Source of the DNA: an uncultured Gammaproteobacteria bacterium | Lineage (GTDB): Bacteria; Pseudomonadota; Gammaproteobacteria; Arenicellales; JAANXG01 | Assembly: GCA_947259175.1 (NCBI GenBank) | Contig: CAMYKW010000004.1 | Span: 1 to 64,000 of the forward strand | Direction: 5' to 3' | Length of the DNA: 64,000 bases | Shown: piece after piece, positions 24,731-35,631 of the stretch | Numbering within the stretch: the first letter of the stretch is position 1 | How the letters are laid out: each line of letters opens with the position of its first letter | The notes under the pieces: model-generated | The model's input: only the letters and a program-made list of their open reading frames with translations | Told to the model about the DNA's origin: nothing | Database searches by the model: none | Program-made: the position numbers and the translations under genes

Positions 24731-25216
24731 ATGCCGTCATTTGATGTCGTATCCGAGGTGAATTGGCAGGAAGTGCGCAATGCCGTGGATCAGGCTAATC
24801 GAGAAATCGCCAATCGTTACGACTTCAAGGGCAGCGGCGCGCGTGTGGAGCAGGATCAAGAACGCCTGACGGTGAATGCGGATGACGAATACAAAGTGGG
24901 GCAAGCGCGGGACATTCTGATCACCCGCATGGCGAAACGTAAAATCGATCTCGAGTGTCTGGCGGAGAGCGAGGTTCAATCCACCGCGAGCGGAAAGGCG
25001 AAGCAGGAGATCTTGATTCGCCACGGCATCGACGCGGAATCCGCAAGAAAGATTGTCAAGTCGATCAAGCAAAGCAAGTTGAAAGTGCAGGCCGCGATAC
25101 AGGGTGAACAAGTCAGGGTGACGGGGAAGAAGCGCGATGATCTGCAGGCTGTAATCGCTCTCTTGCGGGACGCGCAGTTCGAATTGCCGCTGCAATATGT
25201 AAACTTACGTGACTGA
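24731..25216 (+). CDS. YajQ family cyclic di-GMP-binding/nucleotide-binding protein
   Basis: MPSFDVVSEVNWQEVRNAVDQANREIANRYDFKGS, KQEILIRHGIDAESARKIVKSIK, RVTGKKRDDLQAVIALLR. Confidence 0.96.
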   Translation: MPSFDVVSEVNWQEVRNAVDQANREIANRYDFKGSGARVEQDQERLTVNADDEYKVGQARDILITRMAKRKIDLECLAESEVQSTASGKAKQEILIRHGIDAESARKIVKSIKQSKLKVQAAIQGEQVRVTGKKRDDLQAVIALLRDAQFELPLQYVNLRD

Positions 25217-25294
25217 ACCGCGAACCGTTATGAGGCGGCGGGCCTGACGCCGTTGCGAGAACTCGAATTTTGGAGTAGTTCAGTTTTTTACGAC

Positions 25295-25326
25295 TTATTC
25301 CCAGTCGGCGGCATCACCCGGGGCAC
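25295..25326 (-). repeat. Degenerate partial duplication of the fdxA 3' end (encodes GAPGDAADWE-stop on the minus strand)
   Basis: ttattcccagtcggcggcatcacccggggcacc resembles the fdxA tail tgctcccaatctgcggcatctgggggggcc located about 85 bp away in the same orientation. Confidence 0.55.
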
Positions 25327-25349
25327 CGGGACGGCCGCTGGGTGTGGAA

Positions 25350-25673
25350 CTAACGCTCGAGGTATTTCAATTTTTCCGCGACTTGCTCCCAATCTGCGGC
25401 ATCTGGGGGGGCCGGCTTTTTCTCGGTCAAAACCGGCCATTCCTTGGACAATTCGGCATTCAATTCGAGGAAATCTTGTTGTCCGTCGGGAATATCGTCT
25501 TCGGCGTAGATGGCGTCTACCGGGCACTCCGGTTCACAAAGACTACAGTCGATGCATTCTTCCGGGTCAATTACCAAAAAGTTGGGGCCTTCATGAAAGC
25601 AGTCGACAGGACAAACTTCGACACAGTCAGTGTACTTACATTTTATGCAGGATTCCGTGACCACGTAGGTCAT
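25350..25673 (-). CDS. fdxA: Ferredoxin, 7Fe-8S/FdxA type
   Basis: [62 protein letters not shown]. Confidence 0.97.
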   Translation of the reverse strand: MTYVVTESCIKCKYTDCVEVCPVDCFHEGPNFLVIDPEECIDCSLCEPECPVDAIYAEDDIPDGQQDFLELNAELSKEWPVLTEKKPAPPDAADWEQVAEKLKYLER

Positions 25674-25872
25674 AGTGCGACTCCAATGATGCGTGGTGCT
25701 GACGTAGCGACCGGGTAAAATTCCGGTAGTGTACGGTTTCGGTTCTTATGGGTAAACGCTAATATACCGCAACTGGCGGCATATTTGCTTAGTAGAGCGG
25801 TCGACTAGCGATGAACTTCTGCTATGCTCAAATATTAAAAGCACCTTCCGGATAGGCGAGAAACATATAACA

Positions 25873-27579
25873 GTGCTTGGAGTTTCGGTACCGAAAATAC
25901 GAGCAAGAAGACCATTAGCCGCTGAAGTCCGCCCACGACGCGTTGAGCATTGGCTTGCGTCCCTCCCCAGGGCCAGCGCGCGCGATAGCGCTGAACGGCT
26001 TTTGCAGGCGCTGTTTGGCCAGAATCGTACATCGCTGGACGCCGAAAACCGTCTGAGCATCATGGAGCTCTATCGGGAGCCGGTCATCGCGGCGGTGGAG
26101 GCGTTGCGGCAGGGTTTTGCCTCTGCGTCCTATCCACTATCGGGCCGCAGTCTTGAAGACTACTCGCTGTCGGCGAAGCTGCTTGGCGAAGCCGCCAATG
26201 GTTATAAGATCGTCGCCAACGACATCAGCGAAAAGGGCAGGACAAACAAGTCGGATCTGGTGCTGGCGTTACAGAGGTCTACCCATTTTCTGGGACAAGT
26301 ATTGGTCAATTCGTATCAGATCTACGCCGCCTGTCCGACCGGTATCTGGAAGGAATTGCACAACGTCTATCTCTATGCGGAAACTCATCGCTTGCTGAAT
26401 TTTCCAATCGCCGCACCCGACTCAAACTCGCCGGATGGATTGTGTACGATTACCGACAGTTATCAGCAAATCGGGTTGGTGGGTGCATGCCATCCCTATG
26501 GGTTATTGCAGGATGAATGTCTCAAGCTTTACAAGCTGTTCCTACACTGGCAGAGCAGCGCCCAGATCAGTGCTGACATTGTCAAAAAAGATCCCACCGG
26601 TCGATTCGTCATAAGTGTAAATTCGGATTCGCCGCCCATTCCATTGATCAAGACGCAACACCTCGAAGCAGCTGAGCACCTGCGTCTGCTGAATGCACTG
26701 GATGTGCTGCGGGAAGTGCACAGTGTTTTACGGAACTTAAAGCGTGATTTGGCCCTGGGCACCCTGTCGAGTTATATGGTGAAGACCGGCATAAACGCAA
26801 ATGATGTGGATCTGCTGCGGCGGGCGGGACGCTTATTGACCGGCGTAAAAACAAAGCGGCGATCACTGAGAATCGAAAAAGACGAGCAGATATCAGTTTG
26901 CTGCGGTGTGAGTTCCATTCATTATTTTATGAACGGAGAAAAACGGTTGGCTGCGGTCGGCGAAGTTCGCGAGAACTCCGGTGGTGAACAATCCGACGTC
27001 GCCGAACCGCCGACCCACGGCGATATTGAAAGGTACATAGATCTCGGTGAACCCAATCTAGATTCGACTCCCCAAGAAGCCGAAGGGAATAGTAGCGAGC
27101 CGACGTCCTGGCGGACCTACGCGGTGAATCAGATTCACACCTGCCTTACAAAAAACCAAAGCGCATCCGGCATGTGTCTGCATGTTACCAGGCCTTCTTC
27201 GTTGCAGATCCGGGTCGGTGATGTGCTCGCGGCCCAAGAGCCGATTGCAAAGAAATGGCGAGTGGGGATTGTGCGGTGGCTTCGTTGCGTCGACGAAGGA
27301 TCAATGGACGTGGGTGTCGAAATGCTGGGGCCCGAGGCGAGGGCGGTTTCAATCAAACGCGAATCTTCGGCGGCGAACTTCGAGGGTTTGTTATTGCCGG
27401 GCAATCGTGCTCTGAAATCGCCAACTTCCTTGATTTTGGCGCGGGGCGTACATCAACCCGGAGAAAAGCTGTCGGTGATTGATGTGGATGGTGTAGCTCG
27501 CGCTGTTACTCCAATGCGTCTTATGGAACGCACCGATTCCTTCGCCCAACTGTTGCTCGCTCCTCCGCCGCGGGACTAG
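25873..27579 (+). CDS. Large conserved protein with C-terminal PilZ-like domain (possible c-di-GMP effector)
   Basis: 568 aa; N-terminal helical region (ARDSAERLLQALFGQNR..., TGIWKELHNVYLYAE); C-terminal NQSASGMCLHV...IRVGDVLAAQE...WRVGIVRWLRC...MDVGVEMLGPEARAV resembles PilZ strands. Confidence 0.65.
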   Translation: MLGVSVPKIRARRPLAAEVRPRRVEHWLASLPRASARDSAERLLQALFGQNRTSLDAENRLSIMELYREPVIAAVEALRQGFASASYPLSGRSLEDYSLSAKLLGEAANGYKIVANDISEKGRTNKSDLVLALQRSTHFLGQVLVNSYQIYAACPTGIWKELHNVYLYAETHRLLNFPIAAPDSNSPDGLCTITDSYQQIGLVGACHPYGLLQDECLKLYKLFLHWQSSAQISADIVKKDPTGRFVISVNSDSPPIPLIKTQHLEAAEHLRLLNALDVLREVHSVLRNLKRDLALGTLSSYMVKTGINANDVDLLRRAGRLLTGVKTKRRSLRIEKDEQISVCCGVSSIHYFMNGEKRLAAVGEVRENSGGEQSDVAEPPTHGDIERYIDLGEPNLDSTPQEAEGNSSEPTSWRTYAVNQIHTCLTKNQSASGMCLHVTRPSSLQIRVGDVLAAQEPIAKKWRVGIVRWLRCVDEGSMDVGVEMLGPEARAVSIKRESSAANFEGLLLPGNRALKSPTSLILARGVHQPGEKLSVIDVDGVARAVTPMRLMERTDSFAQLLLAPPPRD

Positions 27580-27593
27580 CCCGACGGTACGGT

Positions 27594-30170
27594 TTACGGA
27601 TCTTCGCGTAACAAACCCGTCCACTCGTACAGCAGGTCCAGCGCCTGCCGTGGTGTCAACGCATCAAGCTCAAGGGCGCCGATTCTTTCAATTATCGGGT
27701 GAACCGGTGGATTCGAGCCGTCGAAAAAGCCAAGCTGTGTAGTGCCGTCGGTATTGCCTGTTGGCGCATGATCTCGGTAGTGGATTTCCAACTCCGCCAG
27801 CTTATCCCTCGCCAGCGCAAGAACATCGCGCGGAACACCGGCAAGCCGCGCCACGTGAATTCCGTAGGACTGATTGGTCGGGCCCGGATTAACCGAGTAA
27901 AGAAAAACAATCTGCTCGTGATGCTCCACAGCGTCCAGGTGGACGTTGCTGACGGCCATGAGGCTGTCGGCAAGTTGCGTAATCTCAAAATAATGGGTGG
28001 AATACAAAGTGAACGCCTCGATCCTTTGCGCCAAATCCACAGCGCACGCCCAGGCAAGGGAAAGACCGTCAAAGGTGCTGGTTCCACGACCGATCTCGTC
28101 GACCAACACCAGGCTGCTCGCGCTCGCTTGTCGCAGAATCCGGGCCATCTCCGTCATTTCAACCATGAAAGTGGAGCGGCCGCCCGCGAGGTCATCGGAG
28201 GCGCCGATTCGGGTGAAGATCTGGTCAATGGGTCCCAGTTCGGCGTGCTCCGCAGGCACGTAACACCCGCAGTAGGCGAGAAGTGTTATCAAAGCCGTTT
28301 GACGCATGTATGTGCTTTTTCCGCCCATGTTCGGCCCGGTGATTAGTAACATCCTCTGGTCTTCGTGCAGGGAGACGTCATTAGCAACGAACGGTTGGCT
28401 CTGATTCTGCTCGACAATCAGATGGCGCCCGGCGCTGATGTTTATCACCGGCTCGTCGGTCAGTACCGGTGACGACAGATTCAATGAGGTCGCGCGCTCA
28501 GCGAAATTATCGAGCACATCGAGTTTCGCAACTGCCTGGGCGCAAAGTTGTAACGGCGCCAAGTCCTGGGCCAGTCGCTCCAGGAGTTGTTGATAGAGCC
28601 ATTTTTCCCGTGCCAGGGCTTTTTCCCTGGCGCTCAACACTTTGTCTTCAAACTGCCGCAATTCGGCGGTGATATAACGTTCGGCGTTTTTGAGAGTTTG
28701 CCGGCGGATATAGTGTTCCGGTACCGCCCCGGTCTGGGACTTGGTGACCTCAATATAAAAACCGTGGACGCGATTGTAGTGTACGCGTAGATTGCCGATT
28801 CCGGTTTCTTCCCGTTCGCGACGTTCCAGTTCAAGTAAGTAATCACTGGTATCACGGCTCAATTTCTGCAGCTCGTCAAACTCCGAATCGTAGCCGGTAC
28901 GAATCATTCCGCCATCACGTATGGTGGACGCCGGTTCTTCCAGGATTGCCCTTTGTAACAGGTCATGGATTGCCGGGAACGGACCCAGCGCAACGACGAT
29001 GTCGCGAATCATGGGGGAGTCGTGGTTACGAATGCCGTCGATGATCGACGGAAGCGCCGCTAACGCCATGCGCAATCGCACCAGATCCCCGGGTCGGGCA
29101 CTCAACAATGCGACCCGCGCCAAAATCCGTTCCATGTCGCCGACCTCACAGAGCAGCTTGTGCAGCTCGGGCCGGTGGTCCTCAACAAAACATGCAACGG
29201 CTTGTAGTCGCAGGTTGACGCGGTTTCGATCGCGCAGCGGGCGGTGCAGCCAGCGCCGCAACAAGCGTGCGCCCATGGCGGTTGCGCAGCAATCTACGAT
29301 GGATATAAGAGTATTGTCGCGACCACCCAACAGGTTGGCTTCAATTTCCAGGTTTCTACGACTTATAGCGTCGATTGCGATGTACTCATGGGTATGTTCG
29401 ATCCGAAAGTCCAGTACATGAGGCAGGGATGAGTACTCCGCATCTCTTGCATACTGGAGCACCGCCCCCGCCGCGATTACCGCGGCCGGGTGATTCTCCG
29501 CTCCGAAGGATGTCAAGTCTTTCGTGCCGAGTTGTGCGGTAAGCAATCGTGTCGCGAGTTCGACGTCAAAGTACCAGTCCGGGACCGTGCGCACGACAAA
29601 GTCGCAGGACTTGGGCAGTGCATCGGCATAGGATTCTGCGGCGATGACCTCGGCTGGTTTTAAACGTTCAAGATCGCCGGCGGGAGTGCTCGAGTCGGTT
29701 GTCTGATACGCCTCAAACCGTCCACTCGAAATCTCCAGGCATGCTATGGCGTAACCGGAGTCGCCGGCAAACACCGCCGTTAATAAGTTCTCCTGACGGT
29801 CCTCGAGCAAGGCTTCATCGGATAACGTGCCCGGGGTCACTACGCGTACTACTTTGCGCTCGACCGGTCCTTTGGACTTGCCGGGCACACCGATCTGTTC
29901 GCATATCGCTACGGTGCGGCCGAGTTTGATTAATTTCGCCAAGTATTGATCGACACTATGTACCGGGATTCCCGCCATGGGAATCGGTTTGCCCGCTGAT
30001 TTGCCGCGCTGTGTCAATGTGATGCCGAGTAATTTCGCCGCGTGTTCGGCATCCTGGTAGAACAGCTCGTAAAAGTCACCCATGCGATAGAACAACAACG
30101 TATCCGGATATTTCGACTTGATCCGCAGATACTGCTGCATCATCGGAGTGTGTTGACGGTCCAAGGACAT
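27594..30170 (-). CDS. mutS: DNA mismatch repair protein MutS
   Basis: 858 aa; [92 protein letters not shown]. Confidence 0.99.
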   Translation of the reverse strand: MSLDRQHTPMMQQYLRIKSKYPDTLLFYRMGDFYELFYQDAEHAAKLLGITLTQRGKSAGKPIPMAGIPVHSVDQYLAKLIKLGRTVAICEQIGVPGKSKGPVERKVVRVVTPGTLSDEALLEDRQENLLTAVFAGDSGYAIACLEISSGRFEAYQTTDSSTPAGDLERLKPAEVIAAESYADALPKSCDFVVRTVPDWYFDVELATRLLTAQLGTKDLTSFGAENHPAAVIAAGAVLQYARDAEYSSLPHVLDFRIEHTHEYIAIDAISRRNLEIEANLLGGRDNTLISIVDCCATAMGARLLRRWLHRPLRDRNRVNLRLQAVACFVEDHRPELHKLLCEVGDMERILARVALLSARPGDLVRLRMALAALPSIIDGIRNHDSPMIRDIVVALGPFPAIHDLLQRAILEEPASTIRDGGMIRTGYDSEFDELQKLSRDTSDYLLELERREREETGIGNLRVHYNRVHGFYIEVTKSQTGAVPEHYIRRQTLKNAERYITAELRQFEDKVLSAREKALAREKWLYQQLLERLAQDLAPLQLCAQAVAKLDVLDNFAERATSLNLSSPVLTDEPVINISAGRHLIVEQNQSQPFVANDVSLHEDQRMLLITGPNMGGKSTYMRQTALITLLAYCGCYVPAEHAELGPIDQIFTRIGASDDLAGGRSTFMVEMTEMARILRQASASSLVLVDEIGRGTSTFDGLSLAWACAVDLAQRIEAFTLYSTHYFEITQLADSLMAVSNVHLDAVEHHEQIVFLYSVNPGPTNQSYGIHVARLAGVPRDVLALARDKLAELEIHYRDHAPTGNTDGTTQLGFFDGSNPPVHPIIERIGALELDALTPRQALDLLYEWTGLLREDP

Positions 30171-30955
30171 TAATGATCGACCGCAGTGCGAATCAGTCGT
30201 AACAACTCCGGATGGACGTGCGCATTACCCGCGACGATATTGCCCGTAGCGAGAAAATCCTGCCGGCCGTCGGGGTCACTCACCAGTCCCCCGGATTCTT
30301 GGATCAGCAGGCATCCCGCCGCCATGTCCCAAGGACTCAGTCCCAGTTCCCAGAAACCGTCGAATCGGCCACACGCCACGTATGCGAGATCCAACGCCGC
30401 GGAGCCCGCGCGGCGAACACCGCTGCTGCGTAACAGAATATCGCGGAACATACTTATCCACTCATCGAGATGGCTGAGCGCCTTAAACGGAAATCCGGTA
30501 CCTATCAATGCGTCCTTCATATGCATTACACGGCTCACCCGGATTCGCCTGTCGTCAAGGTGCGCGCCCCCGCCTCGCGACGCGGTGAATAATTCATTAC
30601 GCAATGGATCGAACACAACGGCGTGCTCGATTTGTGTTGCCTTGCGAATCGCGATGGAGACTGAAAATTGGGGAAAACCATGCAGGAAATTAGTGGTCCC
30701 GTCCAGCGGGTCTACTACCCATTCGTAGTCGTCGCCGGGTGTGGAACCGCTTTCTTCGGCGAGTATGGCGTGTCCGGGGTAGGCATGCCGGATGACCGAG
30801 ACGATTGCGTCTTCCGCGGCGTGGTCAACCTCGCTGACGAAATCATTTCTGCCCTTTTCCTGGATATCTATTCGGTCAATTTGATCAACATAACGTACAA
30901 TCAATGTACCCGCACGTCGTGCCGCTTTGACCGCTGTGTTCAGCAAGGGATGCAT
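30170..30955 (-). CDS. suhB: Inositol-1-monophosphatase family protein
   Basis: [77 protein letters not shown]. Confidence 0.96.
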   Translation of the reverse strand: MHPLLNTAVKAARRAGTLIVRYVDQIDRIDIQEKGRNDFVSEVDHAAEDAIVSVIRHAYPGHAILAEESGSTPGDDYEWVVDPLDGTTNFLHGFPQFSVSIAIRKATQIEHAVVFDPLRNELFTASRGGGAHLDDRRIRVSRVMHMKDALIGTGFPFKALSHLDEWISMFRDILLRSSGVRRAGSAALDLAYVACGRFDGFWELGLSPWDMAAGCLLIQESGGLVSDPDGRQDFLATGNIVAGNAHVHPELLRLIRTAVDH

Positions 30956-31024
30956 ATTTATTTCCTGGGTTGTTGGTCTTTCTTCAACTGAAGCTCGGGC
31001 GGCGAATTGTATTAGCGCGTATCT

Positions 31025-31777
31025 GTGAAAGAAAGCAAATCCGAAAATTTAAGCGATCAGATCCGGTTTGTGCTGATTCGCCCCACGCATCCCGGAAATG
31101 TCGGCGGCGTGGCGCGCGCCATGAAGACTATGGGGTTGAGTCGTCTGACGCTGGTAGCTCCGGTGGTCAGTCTTCCCTGCCACGACGCTACACGTCGGGC
31201 CGCGGGCGCCGACGATATCTTAGCCGGCATTGACGTGTACGATGACCTGAGCAGCGCAGTTAAGGATTGTCGCTTGATCATTGGCACTACCGCCCGCAAA
31301 CGTTCCATTGAATGGCCCCAATTATCACCGCGCGAAGCGGCACAGAATCTTTGCCGGGAAAGCCGCCAGGGACCGGTTGCTCTCTTGTTCGGTCAGGAGC
31401 GAAGCGGCTTGGCGAATCCGGAAGTCGAACAGTGTCACTACTTGGTGCGTATTCCTACGAGCCCGGATTATTCTTCGTTGAATCTGGCGAGTGCGGCCCA
31501 GATTATGGCGTATGAGATAAAATTGATGAGCGGTACGCATGGTTCGAGTGACTTGCGGGAGTTGCCTCGATACGCAGATCAGGAAAGCATGTCTCGATTC
31601 TACAAACATCTCGAAGAGGTATTACTCGAATTGGATTTTCCGATTGCCAGGCCGCCGGTGAAACTGATGCGAAAGCTCATGCGTTTGTTCAGCAAGGCGC
31701 GCCCCGACGAGGAAGAACTTCAGATATTGCGTGGGATCCTGACTGCTGTTCAACAACAAATCGCCAAAAAGTGTTGA
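31025..31777 (+). CDS. trmJ: tRNA (cytidine/uridine-2'-O-)-methyltransferase TrmJ
   Basis: VLIRPTHPGNVGGVARAMKTMGLSRLTLV, ALLFGQERSGLANPEVEQCHYLVRIPTSPDYSSLNLASAAQIMAYE. Confidence 0.96.
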   Translation: MKESKSENLSDQIRFVLIRPTHPGNVGGVARAMKTMGLSRLTLVAPVVSLPCHDATRRAAGADDILAGIDVYDDLSSAVKDCRLIIGTTARKRSIEWPQLSPREAAQNLCRESRQGPVALLFGQERSGLANPEVEQCHYLVRIPTSPDYSSLNLASAAQIMAYEIKLMSGTHGSSDLRELPRYADQESMSRFYKHLEEVLLELDFPIARPPVKLMRKLMRLFSKARPDEEELQILRGILTAVQQQIAKKC

Positions 31778-31831
31778 CAAAGCACGGTGCCACTGGCCTC
31801 ATAAACCAGGAAGCAGAATCTGGAAGCCAAG

Positions 31832-32617
31832 ATGCTGACAAGTTTGAAACAAGAGATTAATTTTGTATTCGAACGTGACCCCGCGGCCCGTTCCATGATG
31901 GAGGTGTTGACTGCCTATCCGGGACTGCACGCCGTTGTTGGACATCGGTTGAATCACTGGTTATGGGGAAAAAAATGGTACTGGCTGGCGAGGTTCCTAT
32001 CCCACGTCATTCGATGGCTGACCGGCATTGAGATTCACCCGGGTGCAAAGATCGGTCGGCGATTTTTTATCGACCACGGCATGGGCGTGGTGGTCGGGGA
32101 GACGTCGGTTATTGGCGACGACTGCACTCTCTACCAAGGAGTCACCCTGGGAGGAACCTCATGGGAAAAGGTCAAGCGTCATCCGACCTTGGGAAACAAT
32201 GTCGTGGTCGGCGCGGGGGCCAAGGTTTTGGGCCCGATCAATATTAGCGACGGAGCGCGCATCGGTTCCAATTCCGTGGTGGTAAAAGACGTGCCCGCCG
32301 GGGCGACGGTAATAGGAATACCCGGCCACACCGTGAAACCGCGAACCGACGAGGCGCGGGAGAAGCGTGAGCAGATGGCGAAGCGCATCGGATTTGATGC
32401 CTACGGCCTGACCCGTCAGATGAGTGACCCGGTGGCCCATGCGGTAGACTGCATCCTTGATCATTTACACGTGACCGACGAAAGACTGACGTTTATTCTC
32501 GAGAAGCTCGCCCAGTCCGGAATCGAGGTCGGCGAGTTGGAGATCCCGGAAATCGACGTGGAACACCTCGGCGATGAACCGGCGCCGAAGGCTTCGGCGG
32601 CGGTGGCGGATAAATAG
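31832..32617 (+). CDS. cysE: Serine O-acetyltransferase
   Basis: [72 protein letters not shown]. Confidence 0.96.
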   Translation: MLTSLKQEINFVFERDPAARSMMEVLTAYPGLHAVVGHRLNHWLWGKKWYWLARFLSHVIRWLTGIEIHPGAKIGRRFFIDHGMGVVVGETSVIGDDCTLYQGVTLGGTSWEKVKRHPTLGNNVVVGAGAKVLGPINISDGARIGSNSVVVKDVPAGATVIGIPGHTVKPRTDEAREKREQMAKRIGFDAYGLTRQMSDPVAHAVDCILDHLHVTDERLTFILEKLAQSGIEVGELEIPEIDVEHLGDEPAPKASAAVADK

Positions 32618-32673
32618 TTGATCGAAATACTCAAGTAAGCGACAATGCACGCCCTTCTGGTCTACAGGAGTGC

Positions 32674-33135
32674 ATGATGAGACTCACCACCAAGGGCCGA
32701 TATGCGGTCACCGCGATGCTGGATCTGGCGATTCATTATGACCGCGGTGCGGTTGCACTGTCTGAAATATCTACGCGGCAGGGGATCTCACTCTCGTATT
32801 TGGAACAATTGTTCGCCCAACTTCGGCGTCGCGACCTGGTCGTCAGCACCCGCGGACCCGGGGGCGGCTATAGTCTCAAGCATCCACCCTATGAAATCTC
32901 TGTGGCGCAGATTATCGATGCCATCGAAGAGCGTATTGACGCAACCCAATGCGGCGGATTAAAGAACTGCCAGGATGACAATCCATGCCTGACGCATTTC
33001 TTGTGGCAGGACTTGAGTGTGCAAATTAGAGACTTTCTAACCAATATCAGCCTTGGAAATCTGATCAGCCAACCCCATGTCAAGCAAGTGGCGCTCAGGC
33101 AGGGCGAGCGGGACGGGGACGACCGTCCGCACTAG
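32674..33135 (+). CDS. iscR: Fe-S cluster assembly transcriptional regulator IscR
   Basis: MRLTTKGRYAVTAMLDLAIH, GISLSYLEQLFAQLRRRDLVVSTRGPGGGYSL, CGGLKNCQDDNPC (C-x5-C-x5-C) cluster ligands. Confidence 0.97.
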   Translation: MMRLTTKGRYAVTAMLDLAIHYDRGAVALSEISTRQGISLSYLEQLFAQLRRRDLVVSTRGPGGGYSLKHPPYEISVAQIIDAIEERIDATQCGGLKNCQDDNPCLTHFLWQDLSVQIRDFLTNISLGNLISQPHVKQVALRQGERDGDDRPH

Positions 33136-33208
33136 GCAGCCGTTTGCAGCCACAGCGGCGAATACGGAGTTTGCGGAATTACCTTAATATAGTGCAGGAT
33201 ATAGATGT

Positions 33209-33532
33209 ATGCCGGTGACATTGACTGAGAATGCCGCGGATCGGGTACGCACGTACCTCGATTCCCGGGGACATGGTGCAGGTCTGCGCTTCGGCGTGAA
33301 AACCACCGGTTGTTCCGGGCATGCCTACGTCGTCAACTATGCCGACGAGATCAAGTCCGACGACCACGTATTCGAAAGCCATGGCGTGAAGATAATCGTC
33401 GACGACAAGAGCCTGGTGTTTGTGGACGGTACCGAGATCGATTTCCAGAAAGACGGCTTGAGCGAGACGTTTCGTTTCCATAACCCTAAAGTCAAGGGTA
33501 CTTGTGGTTGCGGAGAGAGCTTCAGCACCTGA
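33209..33532 (+). CDS. iscA: Iron-sulfur cluster assembly protein IscA
   Basis: [22 protein letters not shown] and C-terminal [10 protein letters not shown] (three conserved Cys). Confidence 0.94.
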   Translation: MPVTLTENAADRVRTYLDSRGHGAGLRFGVKTTGCSGHAYVVNYADEIKSDDHVFESHGVKIIVDDKSLVFVDGTEIDFQKDGLSETFRFHNPKVKGTCGCGESFST

Positions 33533-33736
33533 GCCGAGTCCGCGCTTGAACGGAAGAGCCGCGCACCGCTTTGTCGACATGCGCGACCGCATTGACGGCG
33601 ACATATTCCGGAGTACCGAGTTGAAACCAAGACGCGAATCGCCCGGTTGCGGTAGATCGGCCGGCGGCGGGCTTGAAAATGGTGCGCCTGCGGCCGTAAG
33701 CCTGAAAATCCACGCATTGTCCGATTTGAACCGGCG

Positions 33737-35107
33737 ATGATGGTCGGGGTTGGAGCCTCCGTAGAAACATCCAGCGACCGCCGCAAGAAGTGCTTCGGCG
33801 TCACGACCTTGGGCTGCAAGGTCAATACATTCGAATCCGAGTTCATCAGCCACGCGCTCCGCGGCCAAGGATGGGAAGCGGTGGCCGGCGACGACGCTGC
33901 CGATCTATACGTTGTCAACACCTGCACCGTGACCGGGGAGGCGGACCGACAAGCGCGGCAGGAAGTGCGGCGCGCCATACGCCGCAATCCGGATGCTTTC
34001 GTTGTCGTTACCGGTTGTTACGCGCAAATGAATCCTGAGGCGTGTGCGCGCATCCCGGGTGTGGATTTGGTGGTGGGCAACGACCGCAAGCTGCAAATAC
34101 ATCGGCTGTTGCCCGCGCTGACACGGAGCTCAATGCCGAAGGTGATGGTGGGCGACGTCGACCATCAGGTTAGTCTGCCCGACGCCCTGGTGTCGGGAAT
34201 GGGCGGCCAAACCAGGGCGTTCATACAAGTTCAACAAGGATGCAATCAAGCCTGCACATTCTGCATTATCCATCGCGCGCGGGGACCCAGCCGTTCCTTA
34301 CCGCCGGCGCTGGTCAAGCGACAGGTCGAAAGGTTGGTATTGAACGGATACAAGGAAGTGGTGCTGTGCGGCATCGATCTTGGATCCTTTGGAGATGATC
34401 TGGCGGGCAGTGAATGCCTGCGCGGTGTCGCCGGTCTGCTGGCAGATTTAAAGGAGATTGACGGAGATTTCCGGATACGATTGAGCTCCATCGACCCGGT
34501 TCACATCGACGATGCCCTGATTTGCTCCTTGGAAAGCGATCCGCGAATTTGCCGTCATTTGCATCTGTCGCTGCAAAGCGGCAGTACCCTGATTCTGAAG
34601 CGAATGAAGCGCCGGTATACCGCTGATCTGGTATATGACCGGGTCACGACGTTGCGGCGGCGGATTCCAGGCCTGGTGTTGAGTGCGGACATCTTGGTTG
34701 GCTTCCCCACGGAGACTGAGGACCAGTTTCGGGCGACCGAAAACATGGTTCAAGAGCTCGAAATCGCATTTCCCCACGTGTTCCCTTATTCGCAGCGCGC
34801 CGGCACCCCGGCGGCGCGCATTCCCGCGCAGCGGCACGTCCCTCCCGCCTTACGCAGGCAGCGCGCGGAGCGGCTTCGGCATAAAGCCTCTATAATCAGG
34901 GCGCGCTTGCTGCGCCGCCGGATTGGCGAGGTCCACCGGGTGTTGGTGGAGGGTGGCGGCAAGTCTCCGGTGGGCTATCAGCGGGCGCGCGCCGCGGATT
35001 ACCTGACCGTCTATTCGCCTGGCGGGGCGGATCAGATGGGGTGCTGGCACCAGGTTCGTTATGAGGGTATTCACGGAGACGGGCTGATTGCCCGCCGTAT
35101 GGCGTAA
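33737..35107 (+). CDS. mtaB: tRNA (N6-threonylcarbamoyladenosine(37)-C2)-methylthiotransferase MtaB
   Basis: TLGCKVNTFESE, VNTCTVTGEADRQARQEVRRA, VQQGCNQACTFCIIHRARGPSRS (radical SAM CxxxCxxC), DILVGFPTETEDQF. Confidence 0.95.
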   Translation: MMVGVGASVETSSDRRKKCFGVTTLGCKVNTFESEFISHALRGQGWEAVAGDDAADLYVVNTCTVTGEADRQARQEVRRAIRRNPDAFVVVTGCYAQMNPEACARIPGVDLVVGNDRKLQIHRLLPALTRSSMPKVMVGDVDHQVSLPDALVSGMGGQTRAFIQVQQGCNQACTFCIIHRARGPSRSLPPALVKRQVERLVLNGYKEVVLCGIDLGSFGDDLAGSECLRGVAGLLADLKEIDGDFRIRLSSIDPVHIDDALICSLESDPRICRHLHLSLQSGSTLILKRMKRRYTADLVYDRVTTLRRRIPGLVLSADILVGFPTETEDQFRATENMVQELEIAFPHVFPYSQRAGTPAARIPAQRHVPPALRRQRAERLRHKASIIRARLLRRRIGEVHRVLVEGGGKSPVGYQRARAADYLTVYSPGGADQMGCWHQVRYEGIHGDGLIARRMA

Positions 35108-35199
35108 ACGGTACACTACGCGCCCTTTATTTCTAATTTACCCCCAAATCGTGCGACGCACGGTTTTGTCTTGGATTTTCCACTGTTTGGAGACTATGC

Positions 35200-35631
35200 A
35201 TGGCAACTGAACACACCTTATCTATAATCAAACCGGACGCAGTTGCGAACAATATTATTGGTGAGATTTATCGGCGCTTCGAAGAAGCGGGATTGCGCAT
35301 CGTAGCCGCTAAGATGATGCACCTTACGCAAAATCAAGCCGAGGGGTTTTACGCGGTGCACAAGGATCGGCCGTTTTTCAACGACTTGGTTCGATTCATG
35401 CAATCGGGTCCGATTATGGTTCAGGTCCTGGAGGGGGAAAATGCGATCGCGAAAAATCGGGAACTGATGGGGGCGACGAACCCGGCGCAGGCGGCCCCAG
35501 GCACTATACGGGCGGATTTTGCGACCACGGTGGATGAAAATGCGGTGCATGGATCTGATGGTCCGGATACGGCCGCAACTGAAATAAAATTCTTTTTCAA
35601 ACCGGATGAGGTTTGTCCGCGAACGCGTTGA
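35200..35631 (+). CDS. ndk: Nucleoside diphosphate kinase
   Basis: [66 protein letters not shown]. Confidence 0.98.
   Translation: MATEHTLSIIKPDAVANNIIGEIYRRFEEAGLRIVAAKMMHLTQNQAEGFYAVHKDRPFFNDLVRFMQSGPIMVQVLEGENAIAKNRELMGATNPAQAAPGTIRADFATTVDENAVHGSDGPDTAATEIKFFFKPDEVCPRTR

Noticed and set aside
33522-33770. Minus-strand ORF (and a 33504..33740 plus ORF) in the iscA-mtaB gap as a possible remnant of hscB or another isc gene
   Set aside because: No recognisable isc-family residues in either strand translation; retained only as a place to look for deletion scars.
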